From positions 1 to 13,252 of the forward strand of contig ONVT01000129.1 of the NCBI GenBank assembly GCA_900321365.1: a DNA stretch of 13,252 nt, written 5' to 3'. The translations under genes and the position numbers were made by a program. This document shows positions 1 to 8,037 of this stretch, piece after piece; position 1 is the first letter of the stretch; every line of letters begins with the position of its first letter. The notes beneath the pieces are model-generated. The model was not told where the DNA came from, did not search any database, and saw only the letters and a list, made by a program, of their open reading frames with translations. Origin of the DNA: an uncultured Eubacteriales bacterium (GTDB lineage: Bacteria; Bacillota_A; Clostridia; Lachnospirales; Lachnospiraceae).

Positions 1-2037
1 CATCTGGGAGATCTCCGGATAGGTGATGTCCAGACGTACACCGCGATGGCCCATCATCGGGTTGAACTCATGGAGCGAATTGATGATGGTCTTGATGGCC
101 TGGATGCTCTTATGCTTCGCCTCGGCCAGCTTCTTGATATCGGATTCCTCCGTCGGCACAAACTCATGCAGCGGCGGATCCAGGAAACGGATCGTGACCG
201 GCGCGCCCTGAAGTGCCTCGTAGAGCTTCTCAAAGTCATGCTGCTGAACCGGCAGGATCTTCGCGAGCGCTTCCTCCCTCTCCTCGACGGTATCGGAAAT
301 GATCATCTCACGGAATGCCTCGATCCTGTCCTTCTCGAAGAACATGTGCTCCGTCCTGCAGAGGCCGATGCCCTCCGCCCCGAGCTCATGCGCTCTCTTC
401 GCGTCCGCCGGAGTATCGGCGTTCGTGCGGACCTTCAGCCTGCGGAACTTGTCAGCCCAGCCCATGATGCGGCTGAACTCACCGACGATCTTCGCCTCAA
501 CGGTCGGAATCACGCCGTCATACAGGTTACCGGTGGAGCCGTCCGCGGAGATCCAGTCGCCCTCGTGGAAGGTCTTGCCCGCGATCGTGAAGCACTTGTT
601 CTCCTCATCCATCTCGATCTGGGACACGCCGGAAACGCAGCATGCGCCCATGCCTCTGGCAACAACTGCCGCGTGGCTGGTCATGCCGCCGCGCACCGTG
701 ATGATGCCCTGTGCGCTCTTCATGCCTTCGATGTCCTCCGGGCTCGTCTCAAGACGGACCAGGACGACCTTCTTTCCCTTCGCCTTCCATCTGGTCGCGT
801 CCTCAGCGGTAAATACGACCTGTCCGCAGGCTGCGCCCGGAGACGCCGGAAGGCCGTGCGCGATCGGATATGCCTTCGCGAGGAAGGTCGGATCGAACTG
901 CGGATGGAGCAGGGTATCCAGGTTTCTCGGATCGATCATCAGAACCGCCTGCTTCTCATCGATCATGCCCTCGTCAACAAGGTCGCAGGCGATCTTCAGC
1001 GCAGCCTTAGCGGTACGCTTGCCGTTCCTTGTCTGGAGCATATACAGGTGCTTGTCCTCGATCGTGAACTCCATGTCCTGCATATCCCTGTAATGATCTT
1101 CCAGGGTTTTGCAGATCGTTGTGAACTGCTCATAGACCTCAGGCATCATTTCCTTCAGCTGGTCGATCTTGTTCGGCGTGCGGATGCCGGCAACAACATC
1201 CTCGCCCTGCGCGTTCAGAAGGAATTCGCCCATCAGGTGCTTCTCACCGGTCGCGGGATCTCTCGTAAACGCGACGCCGGTTCCGGAGGTCTCGCCCATG
1301 TTTCCAAACGCCATCATCTGGACATTGACAGCGGTTCCCCAGGAATACGGGATATCGTTGTCACGGCGGTACACATTCGCGCGGGGGTTGTCCCAGGAGC
1401 GGAAGACAGCCTTGATCGCCTCCACCAGCTGCTCCTTCGGATCATTCGGGAACTCTTTCCCGAGCTTTGCCTTGTACTCGTCCTTGAACTGGTTCGCCAG
1501 CGTCTTCAGGTCATCCGCGTCCAGCTCGATATCCTGGGTGACGCCCTTCTTCATCTTCATCTGGTCGATCAGCTCTTCGAAATACTTCTTGCCGACCTCC
1601 ATGACGACGTCCGAGAACATCTGGATGAATCTGCGATAGCAGTCCCAGGCCCAGCGCGGATTGCCGCTCTTGGCGGACAGCGCATTCACAACGTCCTCAT
1701 TCAGGCCAAGGTTCAGGATCGTGTCCATCATGCCGGGCATGGAGGCACGCGCGCCGGAACGGACAGAAACAAGCAGCGGATTCTCCTTATCGCCGAACTT
1801 TTTCCCGGTGATGCCTTCCATCTTGTCGATGCCTTCACGGATCTGCGCCATGATCTCGTCATTGATCTGACGGCCGTCTTCATAGTACTTCGTGCAGGCT
1901 TCCGTCGTGATCGTAAAGCCCTGCGGAACCGGAAGACCAAGGCCGGTCATCTCTGCAAGTCCGGCTCCCTTGCCGCCCAGCAGATTCCTCATGCCGGCAT
2001 TGCCTTCCGTGAACATGTACACGTACTTTGTTGCCAT
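1..2037 (-). CDS. ppdK: Pyruvate, phosphate dikinase (C-terminus cut off by window edge)
   Basis: Interconverts PEP + AMP + PPi and pyruvate + ATP + Pi; in anaerobes it can replace pyruvate kinase in glycolysis. The first 679 codons are present. The N-terminal ATP-grasp domain shows GGKGAGLAEM (residues 21-30) and the SVRSGARASMPGMMDT stretch. The swivelling phosphohistidine domain carries GGMTSHAAVVARGMG, in which the phosphorylated histidine is residue 455, the same number as in the Clostridium symbiosum enzyme. About 195 residues of the PEP/pyruvate barrel domain, including the catalytic cysteine near 831, lie outside the window. The start ATG is preceded by AGGAGGG (2044-2050) at 6 nt. 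It has its own promoter, so it need not be co-transcribed with pfp upstream. A long plus-strand open frame opposite it is a codon-bias shadow. Identification is secure. Confidence 0.97.
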   Translation of the reverse strand, partial: MATKYVYMFTEGNAGMRNLLGGKGAGLAEMTGLGLPVPQGFTITTEACTKYYEDGRQINDEIMAQIREGIDKMEGITGKKFGDKENPLLVSVRSGARASMPGMMDTILNLGLNEDVVNALSAKSGNPRWAWDCYRRFIQMFSDVVMEVGKKYFEELIDQMKMKKGVTQDIELDADDLKTLANQFKDEYKAKLGKEFPNDPKEQLVEAIKAVFRSWDNPRANVYRRDNDIPYSWGTAVNVQMMAFGNMGETSGTGVAFTRDPATGEKHLMGEFLLNAQGEDVVAGIRTPNKIDQLKEMMPEVYEQFTTICKTLEDHYRDMQDMEFTIEDKHLYMLQTRNGKRTAKAALKIACDLVDEGMIDEKQAVLMIDPRNLDTLLHPQFDPTFLAKAYPIAHGLPASPGAACGQVVFTAEDATRWKAKGKKVVLVRLETSPEDIEGMKSAQGIITVRGGMTSHAAVVARGMGACCVSGVSQIEMDEENKCFTIAGKTFHEGDWISADGSTGNLYDGVIPTVEAKIVGEFSRIMGWADKFRRLKVRTNADTPADAKRAHELGAEGIGLCRTEHMFFEKDRIEAFREMIISDTVEEREEALAKILPVQQHDFEKLYEALQGAPVTIRFLDPPLHEFVPTEESDIKKLAEAKHKSIQAIKTIINSLHEFNPMMGHRGVRLDITYPEISQM

Positions 2038-2100
2038 TTTCAACCCTCCTGTATCGGTTTGCGGTATTGAGTGAATGAAATAAGTTGTTTAATCCTATCT

Positions 2101-2129
2101 ATTATAACGGTCGGCCCGTGCTTTGTCCA
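2101..2129 (-). promoter_or_regulatory. Sigma-A-type promoter of ppdK
   Basis: Read on the minus strand: -35 TGGACA (2129-2124, 5 of 6 to consensus), a 17-bp spacer, and a perfect -10 TATAAT (2106-2101). Transcription would begin near 2095, giving a leader of roughly 55-60 nt with a strong ribosome binding site. The leader has no obvious riboswitch. Five bases upstream of the -35 box is a large dyad that could affect promoter activity. Confidence 0.8.
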
Positions 2130-2133
2130 CAAC

Positions 2134-2178
2134 GTTTCGCAAACCCGGGCCGCCACTGCGGCTGTGGGTCTGCGAAAC
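2134..2178. repeat. Large imperfect inverted repeat with nested hairpin between pfp and ppdK
   Basis: The arms GTTTCGCAAACCC (2134-2146) and GGGTCTGCGAAAC (2166-2178) pair at 12 of 13 positions. Nested inside is a second stem, GCCGC (2149-2153) with GCGGC (2158-2162), around a CACT loop. The structure sits directly upstream of the ppdK -35 box and abuts the pfp terminator hairpin. It could stabilise the pfp 3' end, reinforce termination, or act as a DNA operator for ppdK. The sequence shows the structure but not its role. Confidence 0.6.
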
Positions 2179-2201
2179 AGCCCCGACGAAAGTCGGGGCT
2201 G
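2178..2201 (-). terminator. Probable terminator hairpin downstream of pfp
   Basis: A perfect 10-bp stem (CAGCCCCGAC with GTCGGGGCTG) closes on a GAAA/TTTC tetraloop, 22 nt beyond the pfp stop codon. On the minus strand it is followed only by TTTCGC, so the U-tract is short. Position and GC-rich stem favour a terminator, perhaps a leaky one helped by the adjoining dyad. Confidence 0.65.
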
Positions 2202-2223
2202 CATGGAACAGTATCGGTAACTG

Positions 2224-3885
2224 TCAGACTCCTTTTTCAAGAGCCAGCGTAACGGTCGTGAGATCACAGACAGAGGGCGGTCCGAAATACTGGATCGCGC
2301 CGGGGAAGGTGTAGCAGGTCTTCTCCGCCCATTCTTCCCTGTGCGCTTCAAAGAATTTGAACGGTGCTCCGTCGAGCTCGACAAGCGCCTTGCGGATAAC
2401 CGGCTTGTCCTCGCCGTGCCTTCTCTCCATGTTCATCATCTTGGTAATGGGCATGCCGCCGGCAACCCACTCTTCCGCCGGCCTGGACAGGTTGGAAACC
2501 TTGGACAGATATCCGGTGTAGCCATACTGGATCAGCATGAAGGCGTTGTAGCCCAGGGAGTAGCAGTAATCCGAGTCAAAATTGGACGGGAATGCGCATC
2601 TTCCTTCATATCCGAAGAAATGATGCATCGGCGAATACTTGCCGGTATAGGTTCCGGCCGCCGCGCGCTCCTTCAGCTTTGCTCCCACCATCGCGGAGAA
2701 AAGCTTCTCGGACTCGATCAGGGACACCTGGACATTGCCGTGCGGATCCCTGTCAAGGAACAGCTGCTGCTGAATCGGCTGCGGAAGGATCTCGAATACC
2801 TTCATGGCCTCTGCGCTCAGTCCCTTGCTGATAAACTCATACTTGGCGTTCCAGTCGGCAAGCGCGTTGAACGCGTCTGCCTTACTTCCCGCGAGCATCT
2901 CGTTGATCTCGGCGATCAGGGCAGAGAACTCGGGGACGAACTCGACCACACCCTCGGGGATAATGACAACGCCGAAGTTCATGCCCGCCGCGGCTCTCTT
3001 CTCAACGGAGTCCGCGATCTGGTCCGCGATCTGGGACAGGGACATCTTTTTCTCTGCGACCTCCTCGGAGATCAGGCAGACGTTCGGCTGGGTTTCCAGC
3101 GCGCACTCCAGCGCGACATGGGAAGCACTGCGTCCCATCACCTTGATGAAATGCCAGTACTTCTTGGAAGAGTTGCAGTCTCTCTCGATGTTTCCGATCA
3201 GCTCGCTGTAGGTCTTCGTCGCGGTGTCAAATCCGAACGAAGCCTCAATGTCCTCATTCTTCAGGTCTCCGTCGATGGTCTTCGGGCAGCCGATGACCTG
3301 CACGCCGGTCTTATGTGCCGCAAAGTACTCAGCCAGCACAGCGGCGTTGGTGTTGGAGTCGTCGCCGCCGATGATGACGATCGCGGTAACGCCGTGCTTT
3401 TTGCAGACCTGTGCCGCAATCTTAAACTGCTCTTCCGTCTCCAGCTTGGTCCTGCCGGAGCCGATGATGTCGAATCCACCGGTATTCCGGAACCTGTCGA
3501 TATACTCGTCATCGAAGACAAGGAAATCATCTTCGATCAGCCCGCTCGGGCCGCCCTTGAAGCCGATCAGAACATTCTCTTTGTCCGTCGCCTTCAGCGC
3601 GTCATACAGACCGCAGACAACGTTGTGTCCGCCCGGAGCCTGTCCGCCCGAGAGGATCACGCCCACGACCTGCTTCTTTGCGGAAGAGGTGTTCGCGCCC
3701 TTCTGGAAGGTGATCTCTTTCTTTCCGTAGGTGTTCGGGAACAGCGCCTGAATCTTCTCCTGGTCCGCGACACTGTGCGTAGGCTCTCCCTCCTTTACGC
3801 AGATGTCCGCGATCCCGTGTCTGAGCATACCCGGAAGCTTCGGGATGTATGCATACCTTGCCTTCTGAAGCGGTGATACATTCAT
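2224..3885 (-). CDS. pfp: PPi-dependent 6-phosphofructokinase, long (about 550 aa) type
   Basis: Reversibly phosphorylates fructose 6-phosphate with pyrophosphate; acts in the cytoplasm at the committed step of glycolysis. The product is 553 aa, the usual length of the long PFP subfamily of plants, spirochaetes and chlamydiae. Visible motifs are GGQAPGGHN (80-88), GGDDSNTN (173-180), PKTIDGD (201-207, catalytic Asp205), MGRSASH (250-256) and FFGYEGR (424-430). The second Asp of GGDDS and the Lys of PKTIDGD are the established PPi-type signatures; ATP-type enzymes have glycines there. The frame runs 18 codons further upstream to 3939, but AAAGGAG (3900-3894) lies 8 nt before the ATG at 3885, which I take as the start. 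It follows glyS by 138 nt with no terminator seen between them. Specificity for PPi is inferred from the motifs. Confidence 0.95.
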   Translation of the reverse strand: MNVSPLQKARYAYIPKLPGMLRHGIADICVKEGEPTHSVADQEKIQALFPNTYGKKEITFQKGANTSSAKKQVVGVILSGGQAPGGHNVVCGLYDALKATDKENVLIGFKGGPSGLIEDDFLVFDDEYIDRFRNTGGFDIIGSGRTKLETEEQFKIAAQVCKKHGVTAIVIIGGDDSNTNAAVLAEYFAAHKTGVQVIGCPKTIDGDLKNEDIEASFGFDTATKTYSELIGNIERDCNSSKKYWHFIKVMGRSASHVALECALETQPNVCLISEEVAEKKMSLSQIADQIADSVEKRAAAGMNFGVVIIPEGVVEFVPEFSALIAEINEMLAGSKADAFNALADWNAKYEFISKGLSAEAMKVFEILPQPIQQQLFLDRDPHGNVQVSLIESEKLFSAMVGAKLKERAAAGTYTGKYSPMHHFFGYEGRCAFPSNFDSDYCYSLGYNAFMLIQYGYTGYLSKVSNLSRPAEEWVAGGMPITKMMNMERRHGEDKPVIRKALVELDGAPFKFFEAHREEWAEKTCYTFPGAIQYFGPPSVCDLTTVTLALEKGV

Positions 3886-4023
3886 GTCGGTTACTCCTTT
3901 CTTACCTCTTTGATGGTCCTGGTGTGGCGTCTCAATCATTCATTTATTCATTCGCACCACCTTGTCGTCAGCTGCCGCGTTGTAGTCAGCCAGCGTAGCT
4001 GGTGATGACGATTGTTTCCGGAG

Positions 4024-5418
4024 TCAGAACGAAAACTTCCCGTCAAACCACTGGTCGAGCTCGTCGATCTTTACTCTGACCTGCTCCATGGAATCACGCT
4101 CACGGATCGTGACGCAGCCGTCCGTCTCGGAGTCAAAGTCATAGGTGACGCAGAACGGCGTACCGATCTCGTCCGCTCTCCTGTAGCGCTTGCCGATCGC
4201 TCCCCTGTCGTCAAATTCACAGTTGTACTTCTTCGACATCTTCTCCCAGATCTTCTGCGCCGGTTCGGAGAGCTTCTTGCTCAGCGGAAGCACGCTCATC
4301 TTCACCGGAGCCAGAGCCGGATGGAAACGGAGGACGGTGCGGACATCATTCTTCTCCGCGTCCAGCACTTCCTCATCATAAGCGGCGCACAGGAACGCAA
4401 GCACGACCCTGTCCGCGCCAAGCGACGGCTCGATGACATACGGCACATACTTTTCATTCGTGGTGTCGTCAAAGTAGCTCATATCCTCCCCGGAGGTGTT
4501 CTGGTGCTGGGTCAGGTCATAGTCGGTCCTGTCCGCGATGCCCCACAGCTCGCCCCAGCCGAACGGGAACAGGAACTCGATATCCGTGGTTCCCTTCGAA
4601 TAGAACGCGAGCTCAGCCGGATCATGGTCACGCAGCCTCAGCTCCTCCTCCTTTATGCCCAGGGAGAGCAGCCAGTCTCTGCAGAAGCCTCTCCAGTACT
4701 CGAACCATTCCAGATCCGTTCCGGGCCTGCAGAAGAATTCCAGCTCCATCTGCTCGAATTCACGGGTGCGGAAGGTGAAGTTTCCGGGCGTGATCTCATT
4801 GCGGAAGGACTTGCCGATCTGGCCGATGCCGAAGGGAACCTTCTTCCTCGAGGTTCTCTGGACATTCTTGAAATTGACGAAGATGCCCTGTGCAGTCTCG
4901 GGGCGCAGATACACTGTGTTCTTCGCGTCCTCCGTGACACCCTGGAAGGTCTTGAACATCAGGTTGAACTGGCGTATGTCCGTGAAGTTGTGTTTCCCGC
5001 AGGTCGGACAGGGAATCTGGTTGTCGTCGATGAATCCCTTCATCTCCTCATGGCTCATCGCGTCGATGCTTCTGTCCAGTACGATACCCTTTGACTTGCA
5101 GTAGCCTTCGATCAGCTGGTCCGCGCGGAACCTCTCATGGCACTCTTTGCAGTCCATCAATGGATCGGAAAAACCTCCGAGATGTCCGGACGCCACCCAT
5201 GTCTGGCTGTTCATGAGGATCGCGCAGTCAACGCCGACATTGTAAGGGCTCTCCTGCACGAACTTCTGCCACCAGGCCTTCTTGACATTGTTCTTCAGCT
5301 CAACGCCGAGATTGCCGTAATCCCAGGTGTTCGCAAGTCCGCCGTAGATCTCGCTGCCCGGATACACGAATCCTCTGTTCTTGGCAAGCGCCGTGATCTT
5401 CTCCATCGTCTTTTCCAT
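4024..5418 (-). CDS. glyS: Glycine--tRNA ligase, single-chain class II (alpha2) type
   Basis: Charges tRNA-Gly with glycine using ATP, releasing AMP and PPi. At 464 aa it has the normal length for the homodimeric bacterial enzyme. Two CxxC pairs, Cys90/Cys93 and Cys137/Cys140, suggest a zinc-binding insertion. The class II core shows [10 protein letters not shown] (171-180), motif 2 FRNEITP through [13 protein letters not shown] (205-229) and motif 3 [13 protein letters not shown] (331-343). The C-terminal anticodon-binding domain starts near residue 370 and includes [18 protein letters not shown] (407-424). The start ATG has AGAAGGAG about 10 nt upstream; a second in-frame ATG four codons later lacks such a site. 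Only 66 nt separate it from the lipoprotein gene, too short for a T-box leader, and no convincing promoter is present. It is therefore probably read from the promoter at 6236-6265. Confidence 0.97.
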   Translation of the reverse strand: MEKTMEKITALAKNRGFVYPGSEIYGGLANTWDYGNLGVELKNNVKKAWWQKFVQESPYNVGVDCAILMNSQTWVASGHLGGFSDPLMDCKECHERFRADQLIEGYCKSKGIVLDRSIDAMSHEEMKGFIDDNQIPCPTCGKHNFTDIRQFNLMFKTFQGVTEDAKNTVYLRPETAQGIFVNFKNVQRTSRKKVPFGIGQIGKSFRNEITPGNFTFRTREFEQMELEFFCRPGTDLEWFEYWRGFCRDWLLSLGIKEEELRLRDHDPAELAFYSKGTTDIEFLFPFGWGELWGIADRTDYDLTQHQNTSGEDMSYFDDTTNEKYVPYVIEPSLGADRVVLAFLCAAYDEEVLDAEKNDVRTVLRFHPALAPVKMSVLPLSKKLSEPAQKIWEKMSKKYNCEFDDRGAIGKRYRRADEIGTPFCVTYDFDSETDGCVTIRERDSMEQVRVKIDELDQWFDGKFSF

Positions 5419-5484
5419 GATGAATCCACTCCTTCTGTTTTCTTTCCTGTAATACTGTTTGATAGTTCCGTATATCGTAATCCT

Positions 5485-6195
5485 TCAGCCTGTTCCGGAT
5501 TCTTCTTCTGCTGCTGAGGGCAGGAGCGGGGGCTCCTGGTCCTTCTCATAGATGATATAGAGGGAAGGAACCGAAACACTCTCCCCTTCCGAAGACTCCG
5601 CCGTCGCCACGTGGCTGTTCACGAGCCGGGCGCCGTCGCTCACATACCGGATCTCCCCGGGTACCTGCACCACATGTGTCCCGTCGGAAATGACCACGCT
5701 GTACTCTTTATGGCTGAGCGGCTCAGAGGAGTCGATCGCCCCGCCGGACAGCTCCGCTCCGTCCACCACATAGAACGGACTGTCAAACAGGAAGCCCTTC
5801 ATCTGCGCCTCCAGTATAGAGCCGGCGAAAAACATGACATTGTTGTACTCGGAAAAGTCATCCCCGGTCTGGTACCGGATCACAACCTTTACCTGTCCGT
5901 CAGCATCGCTGTAGGACTTGACATTGACTGCGCCGGGAGTATGCCCTTCGTTATATTCATTCATCGAGCGCGCGATCATGTCCTGGAGTTCATTTCCCTC
6001 ATACCAGCTCTGATCCAGGGTGTCAAAGATGGTCTCCGTCACGGAGTCGTCCGCCGATACCTGAATGCTGGTGGAGTCCGGAGTCCAGTCCTTCCAGTCG
6101 TCCGCCCCGACGATCCTGTCGAGAGTGCTGCAGCCGGTGAGGAAAACGGCAATGGCAATGGCCGCCGCAAATGCCCCGATTCTGGCAGATCTCAT
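5485..6195 (-). CDS. Uncharacterised membrane-anchored lipoprotein
   Basis: Product of 236 aa with a lipoprotein signal peptide: Arg2 and Arg5, a hydrophobic core rich in Ala and Ile, and the lipobox LTGC with the lipidated cysteine at residue 22. The mature protein is predicted to sit on the outer face of the membrane and to be mostly soluble. It has an acidic, Glu/Ser-rich C-terminus and no further membrane helix. I recognise no domain and assign no function. A GTG four codons upstream (6207) is in frame but almost touches the GGAGG (6213-6209); the ATG at 6195, 13 nt from it, is the better start, though that spacing is slightly long. The gene lies between recO and glyS and has a consensus promoter immediately upstream, so it is the first gene of a transcription unit leading into glyS. 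Confidence 0.8.
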   Translation of the reverse strand: MRSARIGAFAAAIAIAVFLTGCSTLDRIVGADDWKDWTPDSTSIQVSADDSVTETIFDTLDQSWYEGNELQDMIARSMNEYNEGHTPGAVNVKSYSDADGQVKVVIRYQTGDDFSEYNNVMFFAGSILEAQMKGFLFDSPFYVVDGAELSGGAIDSSEPLSHKEYSVVISDGTHVVQVPGEIRYVSDGARLVNSHVATAESSEGESVSVPSLYIIYEKDQEPPLLPSAAEEESGTG

Positions 6196-6235
6196 ATTGC
6201 CCGGCACACCTCCCCCCTGACTTAGCGCTTCGTGT

Positions 6236-6265
6236 ATTATACAGTGTGGACTATATTTATTTCAA
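6236..6265 (-). promoter_or_regulatory. Sigma-A-type promoter of the lipoprotein-glyS unit
   Basis: Minus strand: -35 TTGAAA (6265-6260, 5 of 6), 18-bp spacer, -10 TATAAT (6241-6236, 6 of 6). Transcription would start near 6229, about 35 nt before the lipoprotein ATG. It lies in the AT-rich gap just after the recO stop codon, so it separates this unit from era-recO upstream. Confidence 0.85.
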
Positions 6266-6273
6266 CTATATTT
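6250..6273. repeat. 9-bp direct repeat flanking the -35 box
   Basis: ACTATATTT occurs at 6250-6258 and again at 6265-6273, 15 bp apart start to start, with the -35 hexamer between and touching the copies. This placement would suit a regulator binding site, but the sequence is AT-rich and a chance repeat is possible. The second copy overlaps the first base of the recO stop codon. Confidence 0.4.
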
Positions 6274-6941
6274 CAGGGAACCGTTTTAAGCATACTGTCC
6301 AGGACTTCAAGGCTGTGAAATGAGCGGTCGACAGACCGCGCGCGAAGCCGGTCCTGCCGCAGGCGGATCTCCTGCATGACAGGGTCCGTGACCTCAAAGG
6401 AAAACAGTTTTCCCAGCGGGGCCGTTATCATATGATAAAACGCCTGCCGTGTCGCGGCCAGGAGGCTGTCGTCCACCGTGATATCCGTCGGGAACTCCCC
6501 GCTCATCACCATGAGACGCACCTCGAAGGCGTATCGCACCCTCTCGTCGGGAATGGAGTCCTTCTCCAGAGCGAGAAGCGAGACATACAGAAGATTCAGG
6601 ATATCTCCCGCTTCCAGGTTTTCCTGCGCGTAGTAGTCGGCGAACTCCATGAAGTACGCTCCGTAGCAGGCACCGATAAAATCTTTTTTCAGCGGTCCGA
6701 AGTATTCGCGGATATGCGCGCTGACACAGGTGTACGCGGACCGACCCTCATACAGGCGGAAGGTTCCGAAAACAAACGGCACTGTCGCCGCCGACAGTGC
6801 GTTTCCCATCCTGCGCGCCCCCCTGGCGAACGCGGTAATCTTCCCCCTCTCCTGCGTCAGCAGCACGATTCGCCTGTCATATTCTCCGGCGGGGGCCGTC
6901 TTCAGGACCATCCCCTGCAGTTCGATACCGCCTGTGCTCAA
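6273..6941 (-). CDS. recO: DNA repair/recombination mediator RecO
   Basis: RecO helps load RecA onto SSB-coated single-stranded DNA and works with RecR (RecFOR pathway). The 222-aa product has the N-terminal OB-fold signature: GMVLKTAPAGEYDRRIVLLT (10-29), then ERGKITAFARGARR (31-44). A helical C-terminal domain follows, with the YFMEFADYY region near 96-104. Length is slightly below the common 240-260 aa. Many Firmicutes RecO proteins carry a CxxC-type zinc site after the GEFP-like segment; here GEFP (148-151) is followed by no cysteine, and the only cysteines are residues 72 and 92. The start is a TTG with AAAGGAGG 9 nt upstream; the next ATG is ten codons in and would cut the OB fold. Gene order era-recO-glyS is common in Clostridia and supports the call. 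Confidence 0.9.
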   Translation of the reverse strand: MSTGGIELQGMVLKTAPAGEYDRRIVLLTQERGKITAFARGARRMGNALSAATVPFVFGTFRLYEGRSAYTCVSAHIREYFGPLKKDFIGACYGAYFMEFADYYAQENLEAGDILNLLYVSLLALEKDSIPDERVRYAFEVRLMVMSGEFPTDITVDDSLLAATRQAFYHMITAPLGKLFSFEVTDPVMQEIRLRQDRLRARSVDRSFHSLEVLDSMLKTVP

Positions 6942-6950
6942 AGGCCTGAG

Positions 6951-6958
6951 CCTCCTTT
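6951..6958 (-). promoter_or_regulatory. Strong ribosome binding site that sets the TTG start of recO
   Basis: The minus strand reads AAAGGAGG, ending 9 nt before the TTG at 6941-6939. No ATG or GTG is at a suitable distance; the first in-frame ATG lies 30 nt further on with no site of its own. The rare start codon may lower the yield of RecO. Confidence 0.75.
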
Positions 6959-6973
6959 CGTTCCGAAGGATTC

Positions 6974-6998
6974 TTTCCGCTTAGCCGGCCCGCGGAAA
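6974..6998. repeat. Stem-loop between era and recO
   Basis: TTTCCGC (6974-6980) pairs perfectly with GCGGAAA (6992-6998) around an 11-nt loop that contains palindromic GCCGGC. It lies shortly after the era stop codon and before the recO ribosome binding site. No U-tract follows, so it is more likely an mRNA processing or stability element, or a partial attenuator, than a full terminator. Confidence 0.4.
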
Positions 6999-7006
6999 CA
7001 CTTTTC

Positions 7007-8023
7007 TCAGCTCTTCTTTCCAGGATCGTATCCCAGACTTCTGAGGATTCCCGCGTTGTCCCTCCAGTCTTTGCGCACCTTCACAAAGACCTTCAGATTC
7101 ACGCGCTCCTCCGCCATCTCCTCGATCGCGAGCCGCGCCTGCGTCGCGATCTTCTTCAGCATGCTGCCGCCCTTTCCGATGATGATGCCCTTGTGGGAAT
7201 CCTTCTCGGTGATGATGACGGCATCGATGTCCCAGATCATTTCCGGCCCGTATTCTTCTTCTGTTCCCGGCACGGCCTCTGCCTCAGGATTCTGCCCCGC
7301 CGCCGGCGCTCTGTCTTCGCGCCCGGGTTCAGAGGCCGCCTTCCGGGTCAGCTCCCGCTCCTTCATCGAGAGGATCTCGACGGCAATTCCGTGGGGCACC
7401 TCCTCCTTCAGGCAGCGGAGCGCCTTCTCACGGATGATCTCCGCGGCAAGAGTGCGCATCGTCTGATCCGTGACCGTCTCCTCGTCATAGTACATGGGGC
7501 CTTCCGGAAGATGAGCAAAGACCGCCTCCAGGATGCTGTCGATATTGACGCTGCGCAGTGCACTCACCGGGATGATCTCCTCGAAAGGATACAGCTTCCG
7601 GTACAGATCCATGTACTCAGGTATCTTCTTTTTGTCCACGGTATCGATCTTGTTCATGACCAGGATGACCGGCTTCTTCGCCAGCTTCAGCTTCGAGGCG
7701 ATGAATTTCTCGCCAGCCCCGCTGAAGGAGGAGGGCTCCACAAGCCAGAGGATGACGTCCACCTGCGAGAGCGTCTCGAAGGCAACATCGTCCATGTACT
7801 CACCCAGCTTATTCTCCGCCTTATGGATGCCGGGCGTATCCAGGAACACGATCTGCCCCTCAGGGCAGGTGTAGACCGTCCGGATCTGGCTGCGCGTCGT
7901 CTGCGGCTTCGCGCTCGTGATCGCGATCTTCTGCCCGACCAGATGATTCATCAGTGTAGACTTGCCGACATTCGGCCGCCCTACGATCCCGACAAACCCG
8001 GACCGGAATTCTTTCTTGCTCAT
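7007..8023 (-). CDS. era: GTPase Era, with an enlarged KH domain
   Basis: Era binds the 3' end of 16S rRNA and helps mature the 30S subunit, coupling ribosome assembly to growth; it is associated with the inner face of the membrane. The 338-aa product has all G-domain motifs: GRPNVGKST (15-23), the TT switch (42-43), DTPG (62-65), NKID (124-127) and SAL (154-156). The type II KH domain carries GKGG (283-286). Usual length is about 300 aa; the excess is a charged, Ala/Glu/Pro-rich insert at about residues 223-262, between GIAVEIL and WDIDAVIITE. GTG at 8026 is in frame, but AGGAG (8034-8030) is only 3 nt from it and 6 nt from the ATG at 8023, which I chose. The gap to the upstream peptidase stop is 14 nt, so the two genes are probably translated from one mRNA. 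Confidence 0.97.
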   Translation of the reverse strand: MSKKEFRSGFVGIVGRPNVGKSTLMNHLVGQKIAITSAKPQTTRSQIRTVYTCPEGQIVFLDTPGIHKAENKLGEYMDDVAFETLSQVDVILWLVEPSSFSGAGEKFIASKLKLAKKPVILVMNKIDTVDKKKIPEYMDLYRKLYPFEEIIPVSALRSVNIDSILEAVFAHLPEGPMYYDEETVTDQTMRTLAAEIIREKALRCLKEEVPHGIAVEILSMKERELTRKAASEPGREDRAPAAGQNPEAEAVPGTEEEYGPEMIWDIDAVIITEKDSHKGIIIGKGGSMLKKIATQARLAIEEMAEERVNLKVFVKVRKDWRDNAGILRSLGYDPGKKS

Positions 8024-8037
8024 CACTCTCTCCTGTG

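Noticed and set aside
46..2070. 674-codon plus-strand open frame opposite ppdK
   Set aside because: It is antisense to an unmistakable PPDK. The long open frame arises from GC-rich codon usage; its product is Leu/Arg/His/Asp-rich with no domain.
2341..3876. 511-codon plus-strand open frame opposite pfp
   Set aside because: Antisense shadow of PFP with the same biased composition. Similar shadows opposite glyS, recO, era and the M16C gene were rejected on the same grounds.
3886..4023. Promoter or terminator between glyS and pfp
   Set aside because: Only a weak CTGACG/AATAAA pairing and a 5-bp CCAGC/GCTGG hairpin were found on the minus strand. Neither is convincing, so read-through from glyS is as likely.
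5419..5484. T-box leader or own promoter for glyS
   Set aside because: The gap is only 66 nt, far shorter than a T-box, and its best -10-like TATTAC has no -35 partner at 16-18 bp.
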